Assembly (NCBI GenBank): GCA_035299065.1
Contig: DATGXI010000082.1
Coordinates: 49,939 to 113,938 of the forward strand
Direction: 5' to 3'
Length of the DNA stretch: 64,000 bases
Origin: DASPJQ01 sp035299065
GTDB taxonomy: Bacteria; Bacteroidota; Bacteroidia; Flavobacteriales_D; UBA2798
Positions 53,401-60,640 of the stretch are shown one piece after another (position 1 is the stretch's first letter; each line of letters opens with the position of its first letter). The notes beneath the pieces are model-generated. The model worked only from the letters and a program-made list of their open reading frames with translations. It ran no database searches and was not told where the DNA came from. Made by a program: the position numbers and the translations under genes.

Positions 53401-55069
53401 TAGCAGGGCTGGCGCTTGCAACAACGGTAATGGAATGGTTGGTTACGGTTACGGTGTCTGTATCGGTGCAAACACCACTGCCACTGGTTATGGAAACGGT
53501 AAGGATATATGTATACACACCGTTCACTGTTGTATTCACTCCCGTTGAAACGCTTGAAGGAGCAAGAATGGTTGAATTGGAAGAAGTAAATGCATCAGCA
53601 GCGGTCCAGGAATACGTAGCTCCTGAAATAGAACATGCAGGATTACCGATTGTGCCCGATGTACAAACATCCTTATCATGACCTGCATTGGCCAGACGTT
53701 TTACTGAAACATCATCCACATAATAATATACCTGGTTGGGATAAAAGAAACATGAGTAGGGATAACCAAGTATACATCCTACAAATATTGGAGCCCAACC
53801 GCTCGTATTTAAAATATTTACTAAGGCTTCATTACCGGTAGCTGTAATACAGGTTGAAACTTTTGTCCACGTTGTTTTGCTTGTTATATAAGAAGGATGA
53901 TTGTACCAATGTAAGCCCGTACCGCCTGCAGTAGTAATATAAAATCCCATGGTTGTTGCTCCTTCTGATGCTTCTGCTAAACTGGCATACAATTCTAGGT
54001 AATACACTTTACCAGCAATCATACCTCCGGCTGGAGTAATATCCTGTTTTACTCCTTCCATAATATTGGGGCCAAGGTCTCCCGAAAACATGCCAACATA
54101 TCCTGAACCTGTTACTGGCGTTTGTGTACCAAATCCATTATTTGGAACACTAACATTGGTCCACCCAGGAGAGCAAGTATTGTAATAGTCGGGCGATGAA
54201 TTAATTCCTATTCCTGCTGGAAAATGCGTCCATGGACATGCCCATTCATCATTTCCGCTGGTAATTGACATTGGGCATCCACCAATAGCCGGATCAATAT
54301 ACTCGAAGCTTCCGTTATCAATTAACTCCCCACATGTATAAACACCCAGCCCAGGGCAACCACTTCTTAAAACTTTTAAAAGGTCATAAGACGCAATAGA
54401 ATACCCATAACTATAAGGAACAGCTATTTTTTGAATATCGGAAATATGTATTGTTTGTTGAGAGAGCAGGCATAAATAACCCATAAAGGTGTTTTGAATG
54501 TTAATGTCACCAGCCGACAGGTATACCCCGCAAATGTTTGAATACTGCCCAATGGTTACTTTTCCGCCAACATTCCAGTAAACATTATTTGGTCTAACTC
54601 CATAAAATAAATCACCTGTTAAAATAACAGCATTCGCATTGAACGTAAGATTACCTGATATATTTATGATAAAAATGTCTGTTGTATCGCCACTTAAAAT
54701 TAACGTATCCGTTAGCGAAGCATTACCGGTTATGGTATACACCCCCGCTGTTAGTGTTTGGTTTTTTAAAGTCCCGCTTATACTTGTTCCTGATAATCCG
54801 CTGCAATACAACTTTGCACTTGTGAGCGCAGATTGTGCACTGGAAACGCTGGTATAAATATTATCGGCAACAACTTTTGAATGCACAAAAGTACCGGCAC
54901 CGGCATCACCGTTCACTCGAATAGTATCGGTTACAATGATACTATCAGAAGCAAGTAAACCATAGTTACTGGCTGCCCCCAATGAAGGAGGAGTTTGCGC
55001 ATTGGCCACCGCACATACGGTAACACTCATTAACAGCAATGCTGCTTTGAACAAATTAATTGGCGTCAT
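50492..55069 (-). CDS. Giant T9SS-exported DUF3494 (ice-binding family) beta-helix protein
   Basis: 1525 residues with signal peptide ending CAVANAQ. Residues about 27-230 are a DUF3494 domain (SLGAASNYGLLASDSI, GDAGAG, TLTAGVYTITGNASL, FIINISGNLTFNANAVILTG, VGGKVTIGQYSNICGVYLSAGDI), the fold of microbial ice-binding proteins. Next come a jelly-roll module shared with 49538-50476, a PKD/Ig-like pair (about 460-630) and a long right-handed beta-helix (about 640-1240), then a linker and a sorting domain (FLIYPNPNNGNMILNYN...LGNGIYTVAIDINGK). The protein could bind ice, polysaccharide or act as an adhesin; DUF3494 alone does not prove ice binding. Two CGTA-N4-TACG palindromes lie upstream. Confidence 0.9.
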   Translation of the reverse strand: MTPINLFKAALLLMSVTVCAVANAQTPPSLGAASNYGLLASDSIIVTDTIRVNGDAGAGTFVHSKVVADNIYTSVSSAQSALTSAKLYCSGLSGTSISGTLKNQTLTAGVYTITGNASLTDTLILSGDTTDIFIINISGNLTFNANAVILTGDLFYGVRPNNVYWNVGGKVTIGQYSNICGVYLSAGDINIQNTFMGYLCLLSQQTIHISDIQKIAVPYSYGYSIASYDLLKVLRSGCPGLGVYTCGELIDNGSFEYIDPAIGGCPMSITSGNDEWACPWTHFPAGIGINSSPDYYNTCSPGWTNVSVPNNGFGTQTPVTGSGYVGMFSGDLGPNIMEGVKQDITPAGGMIAGKVYYLELYASLAEASEGATTMGFYITTAGGTGLHWYNHPSYITSKTTWTKVSTCITATGNEALVNILNTSGWAPIFVGCILGYPYSCFFYPNQVYYYVDDVSVKRLANAGHDKDVCTSGTIGNPACSISGATYSWTAADAFTSSNSTILAPSSVSTGVNTTVNGVYTYILTVSITSGSGVCTDTDTVTVTNHSITVVASASPATVNMGSSSTLTAVATPSTGVTYSWAPGGMTGSPVVVTPPVTTVYTATATNTWGCTAQDTTIVTVVYPQCNVTINYTVPIGGANSVTTFGGAVGTPLTISNANIECLGDLTIIHTNITFSNCNFKMAAGTKILISTNCTTTVNSQTHFYACGDMWDGIYLLGATGPPNTFFNAYGSAFIEDALNGVVSQNGSPFTLNTVIFNRNRIAVQVQTYAGAYLGTVQNCIFTSRYIPSFANPASNYSVAALKGGVTPLTGFIKTSMKAPYATELSCFGVWASGVTSLTIGNTSSSTVQNIFDCLKAGVKLNNSSAAIYNNTFQYMQDTYPCSTCYSFLGGYGVHAAGTISSAYQVTIGGTLANQPNTFTDCYRGAYVDYYKTVNVKNNTFYNSVTQTFLGNTIGDQGMYIRASNTSAIVVTGNTLTNCDDAILITRVSSVTAHSLQVNTNTILANANGKTTNAIYIQDPGTVLPTASPKEIKDNIITEANYGVNLSNVKQPGFTVATNSITARYAGTGTQAGIRAFQCDKTIINNNHTKYNVTTAGLSGGNLNSYGIYAISSTNMTIKCNLMEDAGRSLAFQGGCTSLTPTYGITQNTMRRAREGFTLLASGVIGTQGNATTPSGNVWDLTAGNYFTDCHTMANSSVATSSTLYVVNATTGLATRPSVNSQLTGTAYVWTTSLVNATGSLSSCGFVPAFVLDDEPVYAEKDLSSDTNNINYLEDLANDTINLSVYSDEVNWQLDHFTYGEISNDALLLGSSDLQNFYSNQNSQPIGQFTSIDSLIMLSNFINADNINNTVSPTNTIEQNLQLYNNLFLKLMIDSNYVYAPSEVDTLYYIAEQCPVEGGPAVASSRSLLMLIEDGVIDFDDNCDAEAKVSVQQDEQLPSKIVQDSRFLIYPNPNNGNMILNYNLKHNERGNLKIHDATGRLLANFNLNNDQKQLTIGGFDLGNGIYTVAIDINGKLTHADKIIIIK

Positions 55070-55133
55070 AGGTTAAAAGGATTTATGCCAAAGCACGGAT
55101 AAAAATTTCATATAGGCAAATACGACCACGAAA

Positions 55134-55173
55134 TACCGTATTTCTACGCAAAATTCAACGTATAAATACGGTA
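55134..55173. promoter_or_regulatory. Pair of CGTA-N4-TACG palindromes, 22 bp apart (locus 1)
   Basis: CGTATTTCTACG at 55137-55148 and CGTATAAATACG at 55159-55170, centres exactly 22 bp apart, each followed by GTA on one strand (opposite strands). They sit between the divergent starts at 55069 and 55247. The same motif pair with the same spacing occurs at 60381-60414. Confidence 0.75.
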
Positions 55174-55246
55174 TTTTCACCATACAACTTGCACACCTCA
55201 AAATTTTGCTTAGCTTTATACCAAAACCAATAACCCTTTTTTATTT

Positions 55247-56005
55247 ATGAATAACCTGAATGCGGAAATCAACCACCGTACCAAGGAGGACGAGAACCAG
55301 CTGGTGTTCTCCTACATGACCCTGCGCAATTTTATTGGGTTTGCCGGTATATTTTTGCCCATTGCATTGCTGGTGTTTACCAAACCTGAGGGCGGCCTGG
55401 CCCAGCAACCTTCCATAAGCGATTATTACTACACCAATACGGGCGATGTGTTGGTAAGCGTGTTGTGCATCATGGCCACTTTTTTGGTCACGTACAACGG
55501 TTACGGTTTTGTTGAGCGCCTGTGGGCATTTGCTGCTGCTGCCGGTGCACTGGGCGTAGCCTTTAACCCAACCAACATTAAGTATAATCACGTAGAACCC
55601 CTGTACAGCGCGCATGCCGTACGCGGTCCTTTGTTGGTTTGGAATACCCAATTGCATTTAATAAGTGCACTTATTTTTTTCGTATCGCTTATCGTGTTCA
55701 GCATGTACTATTTCAACAAGCCACCGCAAAACCCGCACACCGCCAAAAAAACAACACCAGCCATTGCTGCCGGCCGTAAATGGACACACTACCTATGCGG
55801 CAGTGTAATGATTGGGTGTATTGTGTGGATAGGTATTTATTTCATGGTATGGAAAGAGAAAGCGCCTCCCGGCAATCCCACTATTTTTTGGTGTGAGAGT
55901 GTGGCCCTTTGGGCATTTGGCATTTCATGGATCACAAAAGGTGAAACGCTGTGGAACCGAGATACGCATTACATTAAAAAGGGAATACAACTGTTGAAGA
56001 AGTAG
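55247..56005 (+). CDS. Six-helix membrane protein, DUF998-like
   Basis: 252 residues with membrane helices at about 26-46, 64-82, 84-102, 130-152, 178-200 and 212-230. The layout (SYMTLRNFIGFAGIFLPIALLV, SISDYYYTNTGDVLVSVLC, NGYGFVERLWAFAAAAGALGVAF) resembles the DUF998/frag1-type integral membrane group. No catalytic motif. It is divergent from the giant adhesin gene and shares its regulatory gap. Confidence 0.75.
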   Translation: MNNLNAEINHRTKEDENQLVFSYMTLRNFIGFAGIFLPIALLVFTKPEGGLAQQPSISDYYYTNTGDVLVSVLCIMATFLVTYNGYGFVERLWAFAAAAGALGVAFNPTNIKYNHVEPLYSAHAVRGPLLVWNTQLHLISALIFFVSLIVFSMYYFNKPPQNPHTAKKTTPAIAAGRKWTHYLCGSVMIGCIVWIGIYFMVWKEKAPPGNPTIFWCESVALWAFGISWITKGETLWNRDTHYIKKGIQLLKK

Positions 56006-56007
56006 GT

Positions 56008-56341
56008 TTAATAACTGTGAACTCAAAAACTGTGAACTGTAAACTATCAGCGTTCTTCTGCGCTATCTGCGCGAACTTACTCAACTGTGAACTGTGAACC
56101 CAAAAACTGTAAACCATCTGCGTATTTCTGTGCGCCCCTCCTGAACTGCGAACGGCAAACATCTGCGGGATCTCCGAAACGAAGTTCATGGACACCAAAA
56201 ACAAATTATGTAGTCCATAGATCTGCGCGCCCTTCCTGAACTGTGAACTGTAAAGTGCAAACCAATCTGCGGGATCTGCGAGATCTGCGCGAACTTCCCC
56301 AACTGAAAACTGTGAACTCAAAAACTGTAAGCCGTAAACTA
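56008..56341 (-). repeat. GCGCAGATCCCGCAGATCTC / AGTTCACAGTT repeat block (minus orientation)
   Basis: The whole gap is built from the reverse complement of the 39335-39613 units (ATCTGCGCGAACTTCCCCAA, AACTGTGAACTGTAAA, ATCTGCGGGATCTGCGAG). It runs directly from the stop of the minus-strand gene at 56342. A unique stretch around 56180-56220 interrupts it. Confidence 0.85.
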
Positions 56342-56689
56342 CTACCCACCCACAACAGTACAATTATTCCCGAATGCAAAGTCAAAGTCCATGTTTACGT
56401 GAATAAATTCCAATACCGTTGCATCCAGGTGAACATACCCGGCAACATACGTTGGTTTGGGTAATTTACCTTCAAGCAATAACGCCACGTTGCTGTTTAA
56501 AAGCGTTACGTCAAAGTTGGTGCCAAAGGCCTGGCCCCGTATGCCCGCATTCAAACTTAACCAGGCATACAGTTTGCCCTGCAGGTACCAGTTCCTGAAA
56601 CCAACCTCGGCTGTTGACCCTTCGCAATGCGTGCCCGGGGCAAACTTAAACATGGTCAGTTTGTAATGTTTTTTTTGATTAATATTCAT
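56342..56689 (-). CDS. Short protein resembling the C-terminal part of a larger surface protein
   Basis: 115 residues without signal peptide: MNINQKKHYKLTMFKFAPGTHCEG...VGFRNWYLQGKLYAWLSLNAGIRGQAFG...FDFAFGNNCTVVGG. It reads like beta-strand-rich extracellular or barrel sequence that lacks its N-terminal part, so I suspect a gene remnant. It could also be a small genuine protein. Repeat blocks sit on its 3' side and a structured element on the 5' side. Confidence 0.5.
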   Translation of the reverse strand: MNINQKKHYKLTMFKFAPGTHCEGSTAEVGFRNWYLQGKLYAWLSLNAGIRGQAFGTNFDVTLLNSNVALLLEGKLPKPTYVAGYVHLDATVLEFIHVNMDFDFAFGNNCTVVGG

Positions 56690-56774
56690 TAAAAATATAA
56701 TTCAATTTGTTGGCTGCCTGCTGAACAAGCGCCTGAAATATTTTTAGTTGAACTTAGTGTTTCAAAGGCGCTCG

Positions 56775-56917
56775 TCAGCACCGGGCTGTCCGCTTTACTT
56801 CGCTTGCAGTTTGCTATGTTGTTTGGTTTGCGGTGGCTCCGTTCCTACGCCTCCTCAACCAACAACATTACGCAAACATGCTGCGCTGCGTGCCGCTTCC
56901 ATCCCTGGCAGGGTTAA
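56775..56917 (-). ncRNA. Structured intergenic element, possible Flavo-1-type RNA (copy 3)
   Basis: On the minus strand it runs CCCTGCCAGGGATGGAAGCGG, GCACGCAGCGCAGCATG, a long stem region around ATGTTGTTGG/CCAAACAACAT, and ends AAGCGGACAGCCCGGTGC. It shares the frame of the copy at 24215-24340. The rest of the 56690-57151 gap shows nothing else. Confidence 0.5.
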
Positions 56918-57151
56918 GCAACCCATTCATCATCATTTCAACAGTTGTTTGCAATGGCATTATTCAGAATGTCATGGAATATTATGCAGGTGGTTTAAGG
57001 CAAAGAATTTATCTATCATTTAAAGACATTTTGATTTGGTTGAAGGGGCAGGAAAAGGCCAAAAAATACTCTTTTCCTATTTTGTTGTGACATCACGGTA
57101 TTCGTATCAGCATAAACCAGCAACAAATGTGGTGAACGGTTCTACTACGGT

Positions 57152-57811
57152 TCAATTTAAAAAATAATTACTGAAAATTATTTTGATGCAATCCCAAATA
57201 GATTTAGCATTTTCTTGCGTTACTCCTAATTGAATAATAACACTTATTATGGTACCAATAAACAAATTTTTCCAATCGAACTTATTTAAATCCTCCGCTA
57301 ACTCAGTAAGATGATCTAACTTATTATTAATGACCTCTAGATGATCTGGTAGTAGATTAATATTTGCAATTGCTAATTTAAGACTATCAATTTTTATAGT
57401 TAATTGCTTGTATTCATGGGCTGTAAACTTGTGGCTATTATTATCTTCAAAATTAACTGCGACTTCCTGGATTTCCTGATTTAATCTATCCCATTTATTT
57501 TCTGCTTTAATTTCCCTTCTTAAGTTTTTAAACCATTCTTTGAGACACCGAAGATGACCTTCCCACGTTTGTACCTCAGCCTTTTCGCTATAAATACTCC
57601 TTCCTGGACAAAACACAGAATAATGCGAAAATGAATCATTTGATCGATTAAAAAAATCATAATAATAATCTGAGTTCTTTAAGCTTAATCGACTGTACGC
57701 ATCTCTCAAAAAGTCACCTGGATCTTCTTCTAGATTAAATTGAAGTGGGGAAAATCCGCTATCTTCTATAATTTTATATATTTCATCCTTTTGTGAAACA
57801 AGTAACTTCAT
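57152..57811 (-). CDS. Helical protein with C-terminal membrane helix, function unknown
   Basis: 219 residues. The middle (about 95-175) is strongly helical or coiled coil (LKEWFKNLRREIKAENKWDRLNQEIQEV, INNKLDHLTELAEDLNKF) and a single hydrophobic helix follows near 185-200 (WKNLFIGTIISVIIQLGV). It is A/T-rich like the rest of the defence-like end of the window. No family is recognised. A membrane-tethered effector or accessory is possible. Confidence 0.6.
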   Translation of the reverse strand: MKLLVSQKDEIYKIIEDSGFSPLQFNLEEDPGDFLRDAYSRLSLKNSDYYYDFFNRSNDSFSHYSVFCPGRSIYSEKAEVQTWEGHLRCLKEWFKNLRREIKAENKWDRLNQEIQEVAVNFEDNNSHKFTAHEYKQLTIKIDSLKLAIANINLLPDHLEVINNKLDHLTELAEDLNKFDWKNLFIGTIISVIIQLGVTQENAKSIWDCIKIIFSNYFLN

Positions 57812-57987
57812 TATCCTATTTGTTTACTTCAACTCATTAAAAAAACTTCTTCTTAATTTTGATGATTTAAAAATAATAATTAATCACTTAGCCTTTCTAA
57901 TTTGGTGGATAGTATGGTAGTTTTTTAATCGAAAATTGTAAAAGTTATTTTGATTTTATTATTTTTGTTATGTAAAAATTAAAATCC

Positions 57988-58749
57988 ATGGCAGAATTTA
58001 AAGTTAAAGAGGGCAAAATAAAAATCATTAAACTGACTGATTCTCATTACATTGAAGTTGATAAATTCATTATGGAAAATGATTCAACGCTTAAATTTGA
58101 AAATGAGGTAAAAGACTTTTATGTAAAAGCTAATTTCGTTCAAATTGGAAAAAAAGTTTTAATTGATGGCAGTGGTAAAGACAGTAACGATCCAGGTAAA
58201 GACCGCCACGGTGATCCTGGTCGGAGCAGCAGTGGTAGTGGGCGTGATGGTAACAATGGGGGCAAGGGAGGAAATGGAAGTAAGGGAGTAAATTTAACCT
58301 TCGAATGGAATATTTTTGAAATAAAACAATTACAAATAAAAACAGATGGTGGGAAAGGGGCTAAAGGTGGAAAAGGGCAAAGAGGTGGGAAAGGGGCAAA
58401 TGCGGATTGTGATGAGAAAGGAGAACCTGGAGGAGACGGTGGTAAAGGTGGTAAAGGCGGAAATGGTGGAAACGCTGGGAAAATAATTTTAAATTACAAA
58501 TGCGTTGATATCAATGGTAATGAGATTCCCAATTGTTCAAATTTTCAAATTGTAACAAGTTCAAGGGGAGGCAAAGAAGGTAGTGGTGGAAGAGGTGGAA
58601 GTCGTGGACGTGGAGGAAGTAGTCACAATTGCGGTTTGTGGACTATGGATGGGGGAAGAAATGGTAGTTCAGGAGAAAATGGTGATAAAGGCACCAAAGG
58701 AAGGGCTCAAAGGGCTCAAATTAAAAAGTTAGTTCATGGCGATAGGTGA
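57988..58749 (+). CDS. Glycine-rich collagen-like protein
   Basis: 253 residues. A short beta-type N-terminal part (about 1-65) is followed by two G-x-x/G-G-x tracts, about 65-95 (GSGKDSNDPGKDRHGDPG) and 115-165 (GGKGAKGGKGQRGGKGANAD, GGDGGKGGKGGNGGNAGK), split by a beta segment, with a third Gly-rich tract near 195-245. No signal peptide is present, so it is probably cytoplasmic. The charge is strongly Lys/Arg. It lies 5' of the NLR gene but in its own unit, closed by a terminator. Function unknown. Confidence 0.7.
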   Translation: MAEFKVKEGKIKIIKLTDSHYIEVDKFIMENDSTLKFENEVKDFYVKANFVQIGKKVLIDGSGKDSNDPGKDRHGDPGRSSSGSGRDGNNGGKGGNGSKGVNLTFEWNIFEIKQLQIKTDGGKGAKGGKGQRGGKGANADCDEKGEPGGDGGKGGKGGNGGNAGKIILNYKCVDINGNEIPNCSNFQIVTSSRGGKEGSGGRGGSRGRGGSSHNCGLWTMDGGRNGSSGENGDKGTKGRAQRAQIKKLVHGDR

Positions 58750-58775
58750 TCTATTCAGAAAATAGTGAATAAAAA

Positions 58776-58797
58776 AAGCCAGCGTTTAGACTGGCTT
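58776..58797 (+). terminator. Hairpin terminator
   Basis: AAGCCAG and CTGGCTT pair perfectly around the loop CGTTTAGA, preceded by an A run, so it could also work on the minus strand. It follows the collagen-like gene. Confidence 0.75.
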
Positions 58798-58826
58798 AAT
58801 AAATTGCAACGGTGAGTTAATATTCA

Positions 58827-59084
58827 CTATTTAGTATGCTTATTAGGTATTAATCTTACCACCAAAACAAGTACAAATAGAATAACAAACGATACACCAA
58901 GTGTCAATAAAACCCTATAATACCATTCATTAATTGTTAGCTCGTTTGTAAGTGTTGACCCAATAAATATAGGTATTAACAATAACGTAATTTCATAACG
59001 CTTTCCCTTTCTTTTTAAAAATACTGTTAATACAAAAAGGATTACACATATAAGAATTGCCATTATATAATGTTCTGCACTCAT
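58827..59084 (-). CDS. Small three-helix membrane protein
   Basis: 85 residues from MSAEHYIMAILICV. Helices lie at about 5-24, 32-48 and 60-82 (LLTLGVSFVILFVLVLVVRLI), with a basic tail NKHTK. No family is recognised. It lies 24 bases downstream of the lipoprotein gene on the same strand. Confidence 0.65.
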   Translation of the reverse strand: MSAEHYIMAILICVILFVLTVFLKRKGKRYEITLLLIPIFIGSTLTNELTINEWYYRVLLTLGVSFVILFVLVLVVRLIPNKHTK

Positions 59085-59108
59085 GCTATAAATATACAAC
59101 TTTTTTTA

Positions 59109-60044
59109 TTACCACCCTAACCAATCCTTGACATATTTTGCTCCAACCCCAACCGAAGCATAAAGAGCTGAAGTAGCCATACTTTCCAGAACGTTTGGAT
59201 TTGAATAGATAGACTGAAATGCACTTGAAAAAAGTCCATACAATGCGCCAAGCGCATCTCCAACAACCCACTGTGCTACTTTTTGTTGTGGTGGGTTTGG
59301 AGGTAAGGTTGCCATTGCATTTACGTAGGTTGCCTTAAAAATCCCAAGCACATAACCGGATGGAATCCCCGCGTTATCGCTCATATCGTTATTGTTTAAC
59401 GCCAAGCTTGCGGTCCCCCAACTCGAAATTAGAGAATTCATATTGCTGTTATATGTTGTTCCCGTAATATCTTCATTAATGAAAGCAATTAAATTATCAA
59501 TTGCATCGCCAATATAAGTTGTGTCTAAGGGATGTACTCCTACAGTCGAATTAATTTCAGTTCTTAACGAGCAAAGGTCCGCTATACATGCAGACTTATT
59601 CATATTAAATTCCGTGCTAGTTAAAGTCATGTTATCTATGATTGCTGCTAGTGCTGGTTGACCGTAATCAAGCATGTCAGTAGTTTCTTGGGGAGTGCCA
59701 TCAACAACCACTGCATACGCTCTGTCGGCTTCGACTTTGAAATCATTCATTTGGTCTGTAATGTTCGTCACATATTGAAAATTACCTCCATCCAATTCTG
59801 CAAGAAACAATGGAAGATAATGATTATGTACCGCACCTGCATACAATGGCAATTCATCCAATTCGTCAATAGGCACAGGCTGTGTCCTGGTATAAATGGT
59901 TGTTTTCGCAAACGCAGCCTCGATATTTTCAACAGAAAATTTATCTTCTTTGATAGAAACTGGGTTTAAAGCCGATTTTTCCTTAGAACAACTAAAGATC
60001 ATGACAAACGCAACGAGGGTTACAAAAAGAATTGATTTTTTCAT
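59109..60044 (-). CDS. Lipoprotein of unknown function
   Basis: 311 residues with signal MKKSILFVTLVAFVMIFSC (lipobox IFSC). The mature region is helical, with three short 'fi..l...' segments and a GLFSSAFQSIYSNPNVL stretch near the end, and ends in a Gly/Trp-rich tail (YVKDWLGW). No family is recognised. In its place next to an NLR gene it might be an exported accessory, but nothing proves this. Confidence 0.65.
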   Translation of the reverse strand: MKKSILFVTLVAFVMIFSCSKEKSALNPVSIKEDKFSVENIEAAFAKTTIYTRTQPVPIDELDELPLYAGAVHNHYLPLFLAELDGGNFQYVTNITDQMNDFKVEADRAYAVVVDGTPQETTDMLDYGQPALAAIIDNMTLTSTEFNMNKSACIADLCSLRTEINSTVGVHPLDTTYIGDAIDNLIAFINEDITGTTYNSNMNSLISSWGTASLALNNNDMSDNAGIPSGYVLGIFKATYVNAMATLPPNPPQQKVAQWVVGDALGALYGLFSSAFQSIYSNPNVLESMATSALYASVGVGAKYVKDWLGW

Positions 60045-60640
60045 AAATTGATTTTTAAATAATAATTAATTGAAATAGAATTATCCATCTTTTGAAGTAT
60101 GTTTGTTGAGTAAACCTCCTTTCTTTTTATAATGAAAGCGAGGGTATGCAAAAACTCACGGTGGAGGTTGTCGAAACCTATTTGCAAGCTAAAGCAATAC
60201 CCACGCTTAATACGTGATACTTCTTTAACCTTCCTGTAAATACTTTGAATATTCGACATTCCACCACAGGACGGTACATTTATATAAGCATTTATGCCCA
60301 CTTATCCTAGGCTAAATGCAGTAAATGCATATCTAAGTAATGACTTTTTTTTGAATAAACAAGTGTTTGCTTTTAAATTGCGTAGAAATACGGTAAAAAT
60401 TGCGTAGAAATACGGTACTTAACCACAATCGAATTCCCAAAAGTCAATCTCACAACGGACGATCACCTAGTTTTGCACATTTACCTTCAAGCACAGAAAA
60501 CGTTAGGATATTCACCCCAATGTTCATATATAGTCTTTCCTTATTCATTTTGGAGTGCCTTTGTGTTATTTTTTTTTATCTATTATTAGGTTAAAGAATT
60601 TTTATTTAGTTTTATCAAAACCTTAAATTTAAACTCCCAA
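60045..60640. other. Long A/T-rich gap upstream of the NLR gene
   Basis: The 600-bp gap has no convincing gene: short frames at 60041-60301 and 60400-60594 have poor composition. Its only clear structure is the palindrome pair at 60375-60417. Confidence 0.5.
60375..60417. promoter_or_regulatory. Pair of CGTA-N4-TACG palindromes, 22 bp apart (locus 2)
   Basis: CGTAGAAATACG at 60381-60392 and again at 60403-60414 lie inside a 21-bp direct repeat with a 22-bp period. The spacing equals that of the pair at 55137-55170. It lies about 230 bases upstream of the NLR start and 330 from the divergent lipoprotein start. Confidence 0.75.

Noticed and set aside
53277..53681. 134-residue plus-strand frame inside the giant adhesin gene
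   Set aside because: It is antisense to PKD/Ig-like repeats, and its Val/Thr-rich composition reflects the Thr/Ser-rich opposite strand.
60041..60301. 86-residue minus-strand frame upstream of the lipoprotein
   Set aside because: No signal, no family, and the start lies far from any promoter box. Its sequence looks like chance, though a decayed gene cannot be fully excluded.
60400..60594. 64-residue plus-strand frame before the NLR gene
   Set aside because: It begins inside the palindrome pair and has an uneven, chance-like composition.
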